This document shows positions 47,626-59,332 of a stretch of DNA of 64,000 bases, in pieces. Origin of the DNA: Strix aluco (Eukaryota; Chordata; Aves; Strigiformes; Strigidae); contig NC_133935.1 of assembly GCF_031877795.1 (NCBI RefSeq), positions 85,814,748 through 85,878,747 on the forward strand. Direction: 5' to 3'. Both the position numbers and the translations under genes were made by a program. Within the stretch, counting starts at the first letter, position 1, and every line of letters starts with the position of its first letter. The notes beneath the pieces were generated by a model. The model had not been told where the DNA came from, ran no database searches, and saw only the letters and a program-made list of their open reading frames with translations.

Positions 47626-49776
47626 ACACTCTCTGTTTATGCAATGTCTGGCAGAGACTCAGCCTAAAACTACTGTTGTGTAAACGTTAAGTACAACCAC
47701 TTTGTCTGGAAGGAAGCTTTTGTGAGATATTTTAGTTCAGGTTTAAAAAAGACCCCAAAACCCAAAAGGCTTCATAACTCTTTTCTTCAGAGGTGTTTTT
47801 GGTTTTTTTTTTCCCTAAATGTACTATTAAAAATAGATGAAATCTGAAGCGTTTGTTTGCACACAAAAGTTTCTAACATCAGTTCCTGCAACTCACCCTT
47901 CTGCCCGGAGGGGTCTGATGGGTGATACCTATACAGGCAACACACTGCTGTGACCAACAAACCTGCTGCTGGGACGTGCTGGCAGAGTGATGTGAGCCCT
48001 TTTGGGTGACAAGGACTTTTCCTCTGCTGTGTCCCAAGGAGAAGCTGGACAGAGATGTCTCATTTCCATGGCTGGATATGGTCAGTCTGTCAGTGTACAT
48101 ATGCTTCTCATCTGTAGTACACAGACACTTGCTAAGCAGTAGGAGTCTGAAGCCTATTGTAAAATCTGTCAGAGCTTCATTTGACTCCGTTCCTTATTGA
48201 AATCCACTTTCTTACTTCCTTTCCATGCTCTCCATTGAATTGAAACTTATGGAACTGAGTTCAGCAAAAAGGTGTTTGCTTTCCACAAGCCTTATATTGG
48301 CACCACGGTCTGCAAATCCCATGAAACCTGCCAGCTGTCTCATTCTCCAGTGGGTGGCAGAGGCTTAGCCCTTCGGAGCATGGCAGGAGTTGCACCAGCT
48401 CCGGGCATGCAACCCCGGCTCTGTTCCTCTCTGCTGAGTGAAATGGAGGGCAGTGGCCCAGGGCTAGCTGGGTGAAGGGAAGCATGGAGAAATTCCAGGG
48501 GCATAAGCAGGTAGAGGAGGCTGGTAAGGATGCTGATGCTACGTGCCCAGCTCTTGGGATAAGAGCTTTGTCCCTGCTTTGTGGGGAGAGGGAGACTGGT
48601 GGTTATGTGCAGCGCTGGCTGCGAGTCTGCTGGGGGACGTGAGACACAAGGAGGAAGCAGGTACAGGGCTCTGACCTCCTCTGCCACGTGTCATCGCTGT
48701 GAGAGTGGTGAATTATGAAAGATGGTGGTTTCAGTAGTCTCCACAACCATGCCCCTTTCCACCTCCAAAGGGATCTGGCTCTGCTTATATCAGTTTGGCT
48801 TTTCAAGAGCAGGGTCAGTGAAAATCACCTATGAATCTTTTATCTCCAGTTTGCCTTCAGCTGAGGTGTCTCAGGTCAAGTTTACTGTCCTTTGGGTACA
48901 TGATGAGGCTGATATGTTAAACCACGCAGACCTGTGCCAAGGCAGTGCAAGCTCTGCCTGCGCTTGGCCAAGCCCATCATCAGTCCCAGGGAATCTGACC
49001 TCCTTCATTAAAGATTTAGTCTTTGCAACACCCATTCAAAAGACAGCATCATAAGATAATAATTGTAAGGTAAGGGGAGCACAGTGGTTGGGGAGCGGAC
49101 ATGGGAAAGGGAAAATGGATTTTCCCCTCTTGCTTTAAGCTAAACTATGTAGAAACTGGAGGGTCCATCAGCTGTTCCTTCTCGCCATGTGTGGGAGGAG
49201 AGCAGGGGTAGGAGACAGGGGAAGGAGAGAGGCTGCCTGGGGAACATCTTATGTTTTGAAGCTACGTGCTGAGAAGAGTGACCATGCCTGGCAGCAGGAG
49301 GGCTGCAGATCATCCCACAAGCAGCTGATCCTTCCCTCTGCCTTGGAGAGACATCCAACTTCTGCCTCCAGCCAAAGATATAGACGCTGAGGATGGATGA
49401 TTTCTCTTTATTTGTATGGCCAACCTACAAGCAAGGCTGGCCCCAGCAGCAGCCTCAGGCCTGGCATGACATCCTGGGGGCAGAGAAGCAAGTAGGCTGG
49501 GGTGTTTGCTTGTTCACCTAAGACTACCTATGACTCTTTCAGGTGATGATTACCACTCTAATGTAATGGCCAAGAAGTCAGAGGCTGTCTCCCACTGAGG
49601 ACTTTCCTTTAAAGAACGATGGGATATGGTTCCTTTAATAGCATCCCTGAATTCATGAGCTTGCCAATCATCTTCAAAACGTACAACTAATGACACCCCA
49701 AAGGCAGATGGAAAGGAATAACCTGTCTGGATCCCACCTCTCCAAATTTCAAGCAATACAATAAATGTGGTTTTGT
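47626..49776. other. Intergenic sequence, no gene recognised
   Basis: No coding or repeat signal. Open frames reach 115 codons on the minus strand (48340-48687) without any recognisable domain. Confidence 0.5.
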
Positions 49777-49946
49777 GGAAGAGGGAAAGGAAGGAAGAGA
49801 GAAAGAGAGAGAGGACAAAAAAAAGAGAGAGAAAGAAGACAGGTGGGAAGGCAGGAAGGCAGGGAGGGAGGGAGGGAGGGAGGGAGGGAGGGAGGGAGGG
49901 AGGGAGGGATGAGGGCAGGAAGACAGGAAGGCAGGAAAGAAGGAAG
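49777..49946. repeat. Purine tract with (GGGA)12 array
   Basis: A G/A-rich stretch contains AGAG and AAGG motifs and a perfect array of 12 GGGA units at 49862-49909, then GGCAGGAA-type units. The plus strand satisfies the G-quadruplex pattern many times over. Open frames read through it encode only Gly/Arg/Glu or Leu/Pro/Ser strings and are artefacts. Confidence 0.95.
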
Positions 49947-50344
49947 GTGTGGATTGGTGGAAGAAAGATTTTCAGAGTCATTTGTTGACATAAGCGTGCT
50001 GATGTCCAAGTCTTTGCCCTCTGTACAAGTAGCTGGGCTCTGCCCAGCTGAGATCCACTTCCCACCACATTTCACCAGCCCAGCCAATGGACATGAGTGT
50101 GAAGCCAAGCCCAAAACATCAATGTGTGCTGACCTTCTGGAGGACTAAGGAAATTCTAGAGCATGTGTTGTGGATGGTGGGAGAGCCTGAACTCGGGAAA
50201 GGGCTCGTATGGTGCAGATGTGAAGTGGACTTGCTTTGAGTAATTACATGGTCTCCAGTCTCATACCTCCCCTTCACCTGAATTCCCTCTCTCTGGCTCC
50301 GTTTGGCCACAGGAAGTAACAATCACAGCCTGGGGCATTTTTAT
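49947..50344. other. Spacer beyond the presumed PLXNA4 transcript end
   Basis: No feature is recognised. If the signals at 50340-50373 are used, minus-strand transcript cleavage would fall at about 50315-50350 and this stretch is downstream flank. Confidence 0.35.
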
Positions 50345-50373
50345 TTCTTTATTTTTTTTTAATAAACTTTATT
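50340..50373 (-). terminator. Cluster of polyadenylation signals (probable PLXNA4 end)
   Basis: Three minus-strand AATAAA hexamers (TTTATT on the plus strand) lie at 50368-50373, 50348-50353 and 50340-50345. They are in T/A-rich context at the far end of a long stretch without recognised interspersed repeats downstream of the PLXNA4 stop. Other AATAAA hexamers occur closer to the gene (52600-52605, 53046-53051, 51414-51419, 50529-50538), so shorter 3' ends are possible. Confidence 0.45.
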
Positions 50374-51434
50374 CTATATTACAAATAGGTTTTTTTTCTT
50401 TTTGTTCTGGACTGCAAAATAGGAATGCCTTATATTTACATACACAGGTATACAATTAATTATAACAAAGGTACAGAAGCTTTGCCTTTACCAAGTAACA
50501 ACGGGATTCCAATTTAAATAGTATAGATTTTATTTATTTTTTAACTAGGATCAATTCAAAAGAAAATCAAACCAACAACAACAACAACCTAAGAAAAAGG
50601 ATCCCAACCTCCTTTCTAATGCTGTCTTGACATCTCTTTGAGGCTGTTAGTAACACTGTAGTGAAAGGATATGTCTTTACATTGATTTTTGTATTTAAGA
50701 TGGAACCTTTAGCAAAACAGAGAATGAGACTTCTGGGCTCATGTGTATGTCCAAGACACAGGGTCAGACACTAGGAAGGGTCTGTCTTGTGACATTAAAT
50801 AATCCAGTTGCCTCTCATCTTGATTCCTTGGGGAAAACAACGGGAGCATTTAGCTAGCACCTAATCTCTCTGCTTCCTTACCCCACTCCGGGATGGAAAG
50901 TGGGTTTTCTCCAGGGACTGGAGAAAGAGCAGCATAGAATTTTTAAAAAACACCAAGTTTCTCTTAATATACTTCAGAAAGGACTGCAAGCTTGGACATG
51001 TGCCTTGATTTCTTCAACTGGCTCTTGTGCCTCAGTCTATCTGAAAGTAAACAGTAAACTCTCCTACTGTGAAATGCTCCCTTCAGAGTCAAGTAGCCAC
51101 ACCAAATCACACTAGCAAGAGAAGGGAATGCTGAAAGAGCCTAAATGTCCTGGTTTTCCCCGTTTTTCCACACCCAAGTTTGCTTTGCTGAGCTTCCCTT
51201 CACACTGCTCTCTGCTGCGAGTATCTTTGAGGTGATCTGTTTCCAAGCAGAAAGAATTTCTTGAGGTAAACTCTCCGTTTTTAGAACAGAAGATTAACAC
51301 AAAAAGAAGCGCCAATGAACAAACAACAACAACGACAACAACAGAAATCACACACATGACAGTTTGATTAGACTAAGCAGCTTTATATCCTCGCTGGGGT
51401 TTTTTTTGGTGGTTTTATTTTTTCCAAGTGTAAA

Positions 51435-51451
51435 TTTTTTTTTTTTTTTTT
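51435..51451. repeat. Poly(T) tract, 17 bases
   Basis: Uninterrupted T run. In the presumed PLXNA4 mRNA it would be an internal A-run. Confidence 0.9.
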
Positions 51452-54400
51452 GACATCTTTCTACAAATTAATTTGTTGCTGTAAGCCTGTGTTCCCTTGG
51501 GTGCTTCTCTAACAATGTAATGAACTGAGCCATCTCAAATAAAACATGGTTGACAAGCTCTGTTTTCAAACCATTCTCTGCAAAACTGTTATCCCCTGTA
51601 AGACAACACAACCTTTTTTGTAAGAAGGGGCATTGCACAGTGGCAGAGGTGAGGGAAAACTGCAGGACTCCATGGACCAAATGATGCTCTGAAATGGGAA
51701 CAGCACTGAGTGCAAAGCAGAAAAACTCAGGCTGTGAATGGCCAGGAGGCTGAGGTTCACACCATGATGTTGAGGTTCACTTGCTTCATCAGTTGCCTGC
51801 TCTATACCAAGTTTGGCTGGCAAGAGCTAGGACATCCCAACACCCCCACTTGCTCTGGAGAACAACTATTTTACTGCTCATGAGATGCACAGAGTAAATC
51901 ATCCTGGCATCACTGAGGCTATGCCAATACTTCTCTACCCAACAACTGTCATGGTGAGGCATATGTCAACATAGAAACACAGTCTACTATAATCCTGTAA
52001 ATGAACATTGCTCCCTAGTTTGGAGAAAGAGATCCACTCCTGGGCTCCCCGGTCATCCCAGGAAAGGAGGTTATCAGAGGCTCAGAGAAGTTTTAAACAA
52101 CAACACTGATTCAAGAGGTGGATTTTTATACTGATTTCCTCATTCAAGAGTGGGAGATATGCAAACTGGGTTCCTGGATGCAATTTTTGGTGAGATCCCC
52201 AAACCCAACACAAACCTGGTGGGACCACAATGCACATTTCTGTACAGTGCCCTCTGTCTGGCTTCTCTAGCTAAATGCTGAACCAGGAAGTAGAAAGGGA
52301 CAAAACCCACCTTGTTGGGACTGACGGGGTTCCATCAAAGTGCTTATCTGGTCACGGCATCTTCCCACATCGGCAAAGGCCACCCTAGGAAGCATCAGAT
52401 TTCTATGAATGAACAAAGCTCTTTCTTACACACTAGAGCTTTCCCCAGGAGTTTTCAAGGCAGAACCAGTTTTCTTCCTCTCTCTCATTTCTTTTACAGT
52501 GCCAAGCTACCTACAATGACAATGCTCCACACTATCAGATGAATCTGCTTCATGAGTAATTCTTCTACAGGCTGCTGGGAAGGGTGAAGCATGACTTGTT
52601 TTATTGATGCTTGGTGATGTGAGAGAGTAGTGCTGGTCATCTCCAGCAACCCAGACTTTTCTTTTTGGTGTGAGACGGTCCTTGGACTTAAGAGTCCTTT
52701 GTGGAGACACAAATGTAGGCCCCGCTAAGAGGAGCCCTGGGACTCAGTCCTTCCAGGTTTCCAATCTTCCTTTGGAAGAGTCTTCCACATAATAGCGTCT
52801 CCTTTCAAAGCACTTGACTAAAGCCTTGAGGAAGGACAGATACACATTTTGTGGTTTGGCTTACTTTTAAACAATTTCCTCTTGATATTAACTGTTTTGT
52901 GGTTGGGTTGTTACATCATAGGAATCCTGGATTTTAGGAAATGTGGAAGGGATATGTAGTCTTGTGAGACTGGCCACTGGACTCTTAAAACTCTATTTAT
53001 CAGTTTTCAATTGCATTATTAAAAATAATGATGACAATTATGTGATTTATTTGGTCTCTCTCCCTTCACGGTAAACACCTTCCTGTGGGCTAATGCACAA
53101 GATCTGGAAACTTTCATAATTGCTCTTCCGTTAAAACAAATGCCAACTAAAATTCTGCTGGTAAATTTTCCTCATGTCATAATGATTTTTTATGGTCTCC
53201 AGTGTCAAAGAGGTGTGATAAGACAACTGCAGTGGTAAAACTACAGATGAGAAAGTTAGCATAGCCCTCTTACCTAACAGAGTGAGGCTGGTGTATGCTG
53301 GGTTGGACCAAACCTTCAGATATGTTCAGGACAGAATGAAGAGTGGGAAGAGAAGGACTAGGGCATGTTGGGAGAGGAAGGTGCCCTTGGGTGGCTGTAT
53401 TTCTCCTTTTCGGTAGTTCTCTCGTGCTGTCTGTTCGAATGATCCAATCTCTAGCACCATCTTCCAGATAACATGCAACTTTTCCCACAAGAGTGTTTAC
53501 TGGAAGGCTCAGTCTGCAAAAGCACATGACATGATGGATATGTCTCAGCTCACTGTGTCACTGTTAGGTGGGCACACTCACAGGGAGGACAAGATATGTT
53601 TGCAGAGGCACTGTTCACCTTTTGTTTCTCTAACCCAGCTGCGAAGTCCCAGAGCAAACTCTGCGGTGAAGAAATAATCTTAGCTCTCTCAGTAGGACCA
53701 CAGAGAGTCTTCATGAGTTCCCTTTCCCCATTGATGATGGTGCTGCAAGTGTCAGCATTCATTGTCATGACTGCAGTGTTTGAGAAATACCCATAAAGAT
53801 CAGCCAATCATCTGGCCTATTCTGGATATTAGGAGCTTGTCCATTGATTTCTAGGGACTTTGGCTCCAGTTGTCTCCATGTGGCTTGAAAAACAGTGTGG
53901 AATACTGTCTATTGGGCATTTTTAGTCAAGTGTGGAAAGAGAGGTGGGGGGAAACAAATCAAAGGAAGAGGAAAATAACTCATCCATGTTGTAGTAGGGC
54001 TCATTCTTCTGTTTGTGTCTTTGTTTTTAGTTGTATTTTACATGCACTTAAAAAATAGTTAGCTCAACAGGTGAGGCTGGGAAGAAAGATGCCAAGACCT
54101 CTCATAGACTGGGGGATGCTGGGACAGTGGTTGGAAATGGGGAGGGCACTGAAGGGGACAGGGGAGGAAGCCCACGCATTTACATCACGATTCTGGCACA
54201 TTTTCCAAATGAAAACCTAAACCAGATCAAACACCAGATAAAGAAAAACAAGAAGAAAAACAAGGAGGAGATGAAAGATAAGCAAAATACAGATTTTCTT
54301 TCAAATCCTGGGGATGGGGGAAAGAAGAGGGTGGAGGAAAAACGGAAATGCCTAAATGGGAACTTGGGAAGGGTTAAGACACCAATCTCATGGCACTTCC

Positions 54401-54458
54401 CATTTCCCTTAAGTGTTTCATTCTCAGTGTCTCTGAGGTGTTCAAGTTTTTCTTGAAA

Positions 54459-54472
54459 ATATATATATATAT
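54459..54472. repeat. Short (AT)n repeat
   Basis: Alternating AT of about seven units within the presumed 3' UTR. Confidence 0.85.
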
Positions 54473-54856
54473 TACAGATGAAAAATGCCGTACCGACAAG
54501 AAGAAATAAAATAATAACAATGGTAAACAACCATAATGAAACAAAAGCACAGACCTGAAAACATCAAAAAGAAACAGGGTGAGTCTCAAACTTCCCCTGT
54601 GGTGTTCGTCTGACTTCAGTAACAGTGCAGGATTACACCAGTTCACTTTGATACTTTTTTTTTTTAAAAAAACAGCTTCTTCTTCCTTTCATGTGCGCAT
54701 GTCCAGGCAGTATAGCCCATCACTCATAACCACTTCCCTCCAAGCCAGCTATTTGTCCTTAGACTCCTACCATCCAGCTGTGAGTACAAGGCATGACAAT
54801 AGGGTCCATATTTTTCTTTTGTGGCACTTTGTTTGTCAAAACCTTTGGTTTCTTCC

Positions 54857-54878
54857 TTTTTTTTTTTTTTTTTTTTTT
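54857..54878. repeat. Poly(T) tract, 22 bases
   Basis: Uninterrupted T run. Read on the minus strand it is a 22-A run inside the presumed 3' UTR and could prime internally in cDNA libraries. Confidence 0.9.
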
Positions 54879-55168
54879 AATTTTCCTTTTTTATGTACTT
54901 ATAAAAAATATTGTGTTTGTGTTGTTGTTGTAATTTTCTTACCACTGGCTCTGGTGGGACTTCCACCCCACTTTCACAGCCATAATCAATGGATCTGGAA
55001 CATGCGCCGACATTACTAAATGGATCAACAAAACCATGGCAGAACCAACCAAACCCAAACCACCCCCAATGCGCAGGCCTCTTAAAAATGCTGAGATGTC
55101 CATAAGGTGCATGATGAGTCCATCAGCTCAGCAATCAAACAGAAAGCAAGCAAAATTAAAAGGAAATA

Positions 55169-55220
55169 ACACACACGCGCACACAGATACACACACACAC
55201 ACACACACACACGCACGCAC
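55169..55220. repeat. (CA)n microsatellite with CG interruptions
   Basis: Alternating purine-pyrimidine stretch of about 50 bp with GCGC and GATA interruptions and two terminal CGCA units. The minus strand is (TG)n. Confidence 0.95.
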
Positions 55221-57199
55221 AAAATAATAATAATTATAATCAAGAGAGAAATGTCTGGGGTTTTAAAACCAAGACGTGTCCCTAAGTTTGCTGTTTCAAT
55301 ATGAATCTTGTGATATTCTCCCCACAGACACATCCAGTTTTGGACTGCTGTTCTTTAAATGGTTTTAGAAAGACTTGCCTACATGTGTATCTGCTTGGCT
55401 GAATGAAACCCGCTTGCTGACTAACTCCTGTTTGCACCACATCCCCCATTAGATGCACTCATGATCCATCACTCTGAAGAGGTTCTGGTTTGTTAGCAAG
55501 AGGCATGAATAAAATCAAATGCACTCATTCTGTAATCAATTTACACACCCTGTCTTTACCCCTTCCTCCCTCCAGGTGCAAAGTAGATCCAGGCTGCAGC
55601 GCTGAGGGTGGTGTGAGATGAATGTGGGCTGATTCTCCGTGGCATCAAGCCACTCCTCCATCTGCTAGTAAGCTCTGTTCATTTCTGGTGAGATGAATGC
55701 AGACACAGCTCTTGCCTCCATGGCATACAGGCTGCTAGGTTCGCTAGACCCTGAGGGTCTCCCACTACGCTGAACCATGGTGTTATCCAGGCTGGCAGCT
55801 GTATGAACAGAATAACCAAATGCAGAAGAGACACAGGAGCTCACTCCTCTTTGGTTGGCCATGAAACAGGTTGAGATGTTGTTTTGGAGGAGCTGAGCAG
55901 AGGATAGGACAGGGTAATCACCCACAATTGTCCTGTTGTGACAGTGATCTCTGAAGGGCTAGGAAGTGCAAAGAGATAGCAAATCCTTCCCAGACAGCAA
56001 CTGTGCCTTCAGCATGGCCTGTTGGTTCCAGAAATGGAGAAGAGGAAAGGCCAGGAGCTGGCACCAAAAGGCAGATGAGCTTACAGTGGTTCAGAGACCT
56101 CCAGAAGACATGCAGTTCGGCTGGGGCTATCTAGGTAGAAGAATATTTTGCAGTGTTTCATTTGGATTTCCTCCAAGATTTCCTTCCAAAATGTGTGGTG
56201 ACAATTCCTCTTAGGAGTGGCTTTGAAGGAAGGTTTTACCATCAGTCCTATGCACCACCTTGCTTCATGGCAAGCCCTTCAATATCCTTCTGATATTCCA
56301 CCATGATGAAACAATAGCTTTGTTCCAGTTGAGGAAACAACATGGAAACAACTAACAGCTTTGAAAAAAATCCCTCTGGTTGTTTTTTGAGGCCGAGCTC
56401 CTTGCCTGGAACAAAATGAGACATGTGGCTCTTGCTTTCCAAGCTGAGGTGGGAATGAGGGAGATGCTGTGCTGTCCATTGCCAGAAGGAACAGAACCAC
56501 CACCAACGTGATGCCACTGAGCAGAGAGAGCATTTTTGCTGCAGTGCTACGACCAACAGGACACAATGGGAAAGACGGAGGGGGACACAGGTCTCTTTGA
56601 AAAATAAGAATAACCATATGAAACACATGGGCAGGGGAGTGTTGGTCTCATCCTCCCCTCTTGACCCTTCTTCCCCTGCCCCAAGAGAGCAGCTACACCG
56701 CTGTTTGCCCAGGCAGATAAGAGCCACAATGGTCTCACTCTGGACGGAGCTGTGGCATTTTTGGGGGAGCCTTAGGGTTCCTCTCCCAGTGGGTCACTAT
56801 CAAGAGATAGAGTTGCAATGGCTCTGCAGGAGAGGATCTCGATTTGCTCCTGCCCTCCAGGATCCCTGCAAGGCAGGCTGCCTTCCCTTTGGGGAGACTT
56901 TTAGTAATACTGAGTTCATTTTCATGTCCGCTCCAGAGGCTACAGCCCTTGGAGGGCAGTTAAAGCAGCATGACAGAAGTTACCTCCCAATTTCCCATCT
57001 GCAGAGTGATGATGTGATGTGAGGGGAGGGTTTGTGGGGTTTGTTTTGTGTGTAATAGTTTTTCTCTAGGGCAAAGGCAGAGGGGAAGCTGTGAAAAGGA
57101 GAGCTCCACCTGAAAGTCTTGATGTCCCCAGAGCCAAGATTCCTCTGCAGTCTTTTCTTTTAACCCCTGGGGCTTTGTCATTTTGTCCATAGATTTTGA

Positions 57200-57208
57200 A
57201 AGAGAAGG

Positions 57209-57247
<39 letters not shown>

Positions 57248-57248
57248 G
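57200..57248. repeat. (GA)n microsatellite
   Basis: GA repeats with an internal GAAAGA interruption, about 120 nt after the PLXNA4 stop on the minus strand, where the mRNA would read (CU)n. Confidence 0.95.
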
Positions 57249-57367
57249 AGCGCTGTTCAGGTGACTCTGCTTACAGCCGATCAAAACTTGCACTTGGTAA
57301 AGATGATGATCTTGAGTGAGGCACGACTTGGTTTATCCCTCCCAGGGTGTCCCTGGCAGGACAGTTC

Positions 57368-57463
57368 TCAGCTGTCTATGCTCATGAGGGTTATGACTTG
57401 TTCAAGTTTGTAGGCAAGTTTCTGTTTCCCAGCCTGGTCATCTTGATCAAGGGCTCCGAGAAT
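57368..57463 (-). CDS. PLXNA4: Plexin-A4, last coding exon (C-terminus)
   Basis: Plexin-A4 is a single-pass receptor for class 3 and 6 semaphorins (with neuropilins) in axon guidance. This exon encodes the last 31 residues of its cytoplasmic GAP domain and the stop. Read on the minus strand after the acceptor TTTTCCAG it starts ILGALDQDDQAGKQKLAY and ends ITLMSIDS then TGA (57368-57370). The KQKLAYKLEQVITLMS region is typical of the A-type plexin C-terminal helix and closer to A4 than to A1 or A2 as I recall them. The exon starts in phase 0, matching the donor at 58207. The catalytic arginines of the GAP fold lie in upstream exons outside the window. The 3' UTR continues in the same exon. Confidence 0.93.
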   Translation of the reverse strand: MLGALDQDDQAGKQKLAYKLEQVITLMSIDS

Positions 57464-58207
57464 CTGGAAAAGGAGAGAGAAAGAAGGGATAGGGATTTTA
57501 ATATTTTTTGTGCCCCAAAAGACCGTGTCCAGCATCTTATAGCAGCAGACGAGGGTTAACTTTCTCTACTGTAAGTCCCAGGTTTAGTTTAATTCATGCA
57601 AAGCAGGTCAGTCAGCCACCATGGAACTAGGCAGGCAGTTTGGGGTTGATGTGACTAAATGCAGGCCTCTAGATTGCAACCAATCAGATAGATTCTTGGA
57701 GATCAGTTATTTAGTAGCTTTATTCATTACCTTGCTATGCCACTTGAGATGTCCTAAGGGGTCTCACCTGGTTTTCAACACACAGAACCATGCTGGTTAT
57801 CTTTAAGTCCTGTGTCATGCTTGCTGGACCATTCTTGGGTGCTTTAGGGTATCTGTAATGGCACTGGGCACACATGCTTAAATGACTTTTAGCCACATGT
57901 GATGCAGAGCTCATGCAGGGCTCCTCTGTAGCAAGCTAACATCTGACCATCAACTAGTGCAAGCCAGCTAGATCTGATTGACCAATAAGAGGAGAAAAAA
58001 ATAGCAGGGATCTGGATGGAAGAGTACTTAGGAGACCAATAATCCCAGACTTTCCCTTTCCAGACCCCAGGCCTTGCTTTTCATTCCTTAAATCCATCAT
58101 CCCCCTAGCCAAGATGAAGATAGTTATCTGTGACACATGCTGGGCCCTGGGAATGGGTGGGCTGTCCCACGGTCCTGCAACTGCTTTTCCCCATCCAAGG
58201 CTCTTAC
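57464..58207 (-). other. PLXNA4: Last intron of PLXNA4, 744 bp
   Basis: Minus-strand donor GTAAGAG (58207 down to 58201) and acceptor TTTTCCAG (ending at 57464) give a GT-AG phase-0 intron. No repeat or gene is seen inside it. Confidence 0.9.
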
Positions 58208-58358
58208 CTCCTCACTGTACTTGCCAACGTAGGAGTATATCTCTGAGAGCGCACTCATAGTGTTGAACTCGTTCATATGCATGCGAGACTGCTCAGCCAA
58301 GTATGCGTTCATGTCCTGGTCACTGATTGCTGGCATTTTGGCAATGTCTGAATAGTAC
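58208..58358 (-). CDS. PLXNA4: Plexin-A4, penultimate coding exon
   Basis: The 151-nt exon begins with one base of a split codon (ending G) after the acceptor CTCTTTCAG, then encodes 50 residues. Landmarks are [38 protein letters not shown] and [12 protein letters not shown] at the end. ISDQDM, YLAEQSR and SALxEIYSYV are diagnostic of the C-terminal part of the plexin RasGAP-like domain. The [12 protein letters not shown] and YVGKYSEE wording fits plexin-A4 better than A1, A2 or A3. The donor is GTAAGAG. The reading frame is intact with no odd residue. An ATG inside the exon is an internal methionine and not a start. Confidence 0.95.
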
Positions 58359-59316
58359 CTGAAAGAGATAAATATAGGTGTTTCTTGAGGGGAGAGAGCA
58401 CAGAGTCAGGAGATGAAAGCCACCAACAATAAGGAGAAAGAACACACTTAGCACACTCGGGCTCTTCTGGTGCATCAATGATATACCTGCTATTCTTTTA
58501 GATCAAGGGAGATGATCCAGCCAAAGTAGAATTTACTGAAGCACCATTCCTGAACACCAGCTGTGTGTTGCATTCACTCAAACTTATTCTAAGACTGAAG
58601 TCCCAAAGAGCATCCTGTAAACTTTCTCCTTGCCATCAAAGAAGTAAGCAGTACCTATTGATGCTGGATTCATTTGCCAGGTCTTCAAGGGCTTTGAGCC
58701 CTGCCTCTAGTCCCACAGAGAAGTCCAACTGATCTTGCTGCCCACTGAGCCCTCAGGATTTTACTCCCATAGACAAAAAAACACCCTTTCATGCTTGCTT
58801 GCGCCATTCACACTAACAGATCTGTATCCATTGCTAACATCATCCACCTCCTGCACTGAATCCAGTCGATTCCAGCAACTCCTCTGTTGCTCAGCATTTA
58901 CCCTTTGCCCTATATTTTAATAGTTTGTATTTGTTCAATGTTTAATAGTTTATAATGCCCTATAGTTTGTGGCAACAGGCTTCAACACTCCCATCCCCAG
59001 TCTGACTGGGGAAAACCTAATTTCCTCAGGAGTCAACATTATTCCCCTTGAGCTAAAGAGGACTGGGGCTTTATCCATAGGATATGGACCCTGCAGAACA
59101 ACTGCCCACAAGGCTTCATCGGCAGAGCAGTGTCTCTTTAAGGAAGTTGCTATTTTCAATGTCCTTCGTCCCCTGGGTAAGGCAGGTCTTGGAGGACAAG
59201 GTTTGCGGAAGGTAATCAGTCACTGTCACTCGCAGCTGTGCTCTGCTGTCAACTGGCTAATTAGACGCCATCATTTACATTTTTAATTTCTGCAATTTGA
59301 CATTTTGTGCACAAGG

Positions 59317-59332
59317 AAAAAAAAAAAAAAAA
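59317..59332 (+). repeat. Poly(A) tract, 16 bases
   Basis: A run of 16 A followed by G and a further run of A. Simple repeat inside the PLXNA4 intron. Confidence 0.9.

Larger units (their letters stand above)
50345..57367 (-). other. PLXNA4: Probable 3' UTR of PLXNA4 (about 7 kb)
   Basis: Inferred as transcribed from the stop codon at 57368 to the signal cluster near 50340. I see no CR1, LTR or SINE in it, in contrast to the rest of the window. It contains several simple repeats: (GA)n at 57200-57248, (CA)n at 55169-55220, (AT)n at 54459-54472, T runs at 54857-54878 and 51435-51451 (A runs in the mRNA). Vertebrate PLXNA4 mRNAs are known to be long with extended 3' UTRs. Open frames on either strand, up to 159 codons (56248-56727 minus), have no recognisable domain and are not called as genes. 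The exact end is unproven. Confidence 0.5.

Noticed and set aside
49550..50148. Open frames of 172, 127 and 121 codons across 49.5-50.1 kb
   Set aside because: They depend on the GGGA/purine repeat (Leu/Pro/Ser or Gly/Arg/Glu strings) and occur on both strands at once.
56248..56727. 159-codon minus-strand frame in the presumed 3' UTR
   Set aside because: No recognisable family, overlapped by other frames on both strands, and downstream of the PLXNA4 stop in the same transcript.
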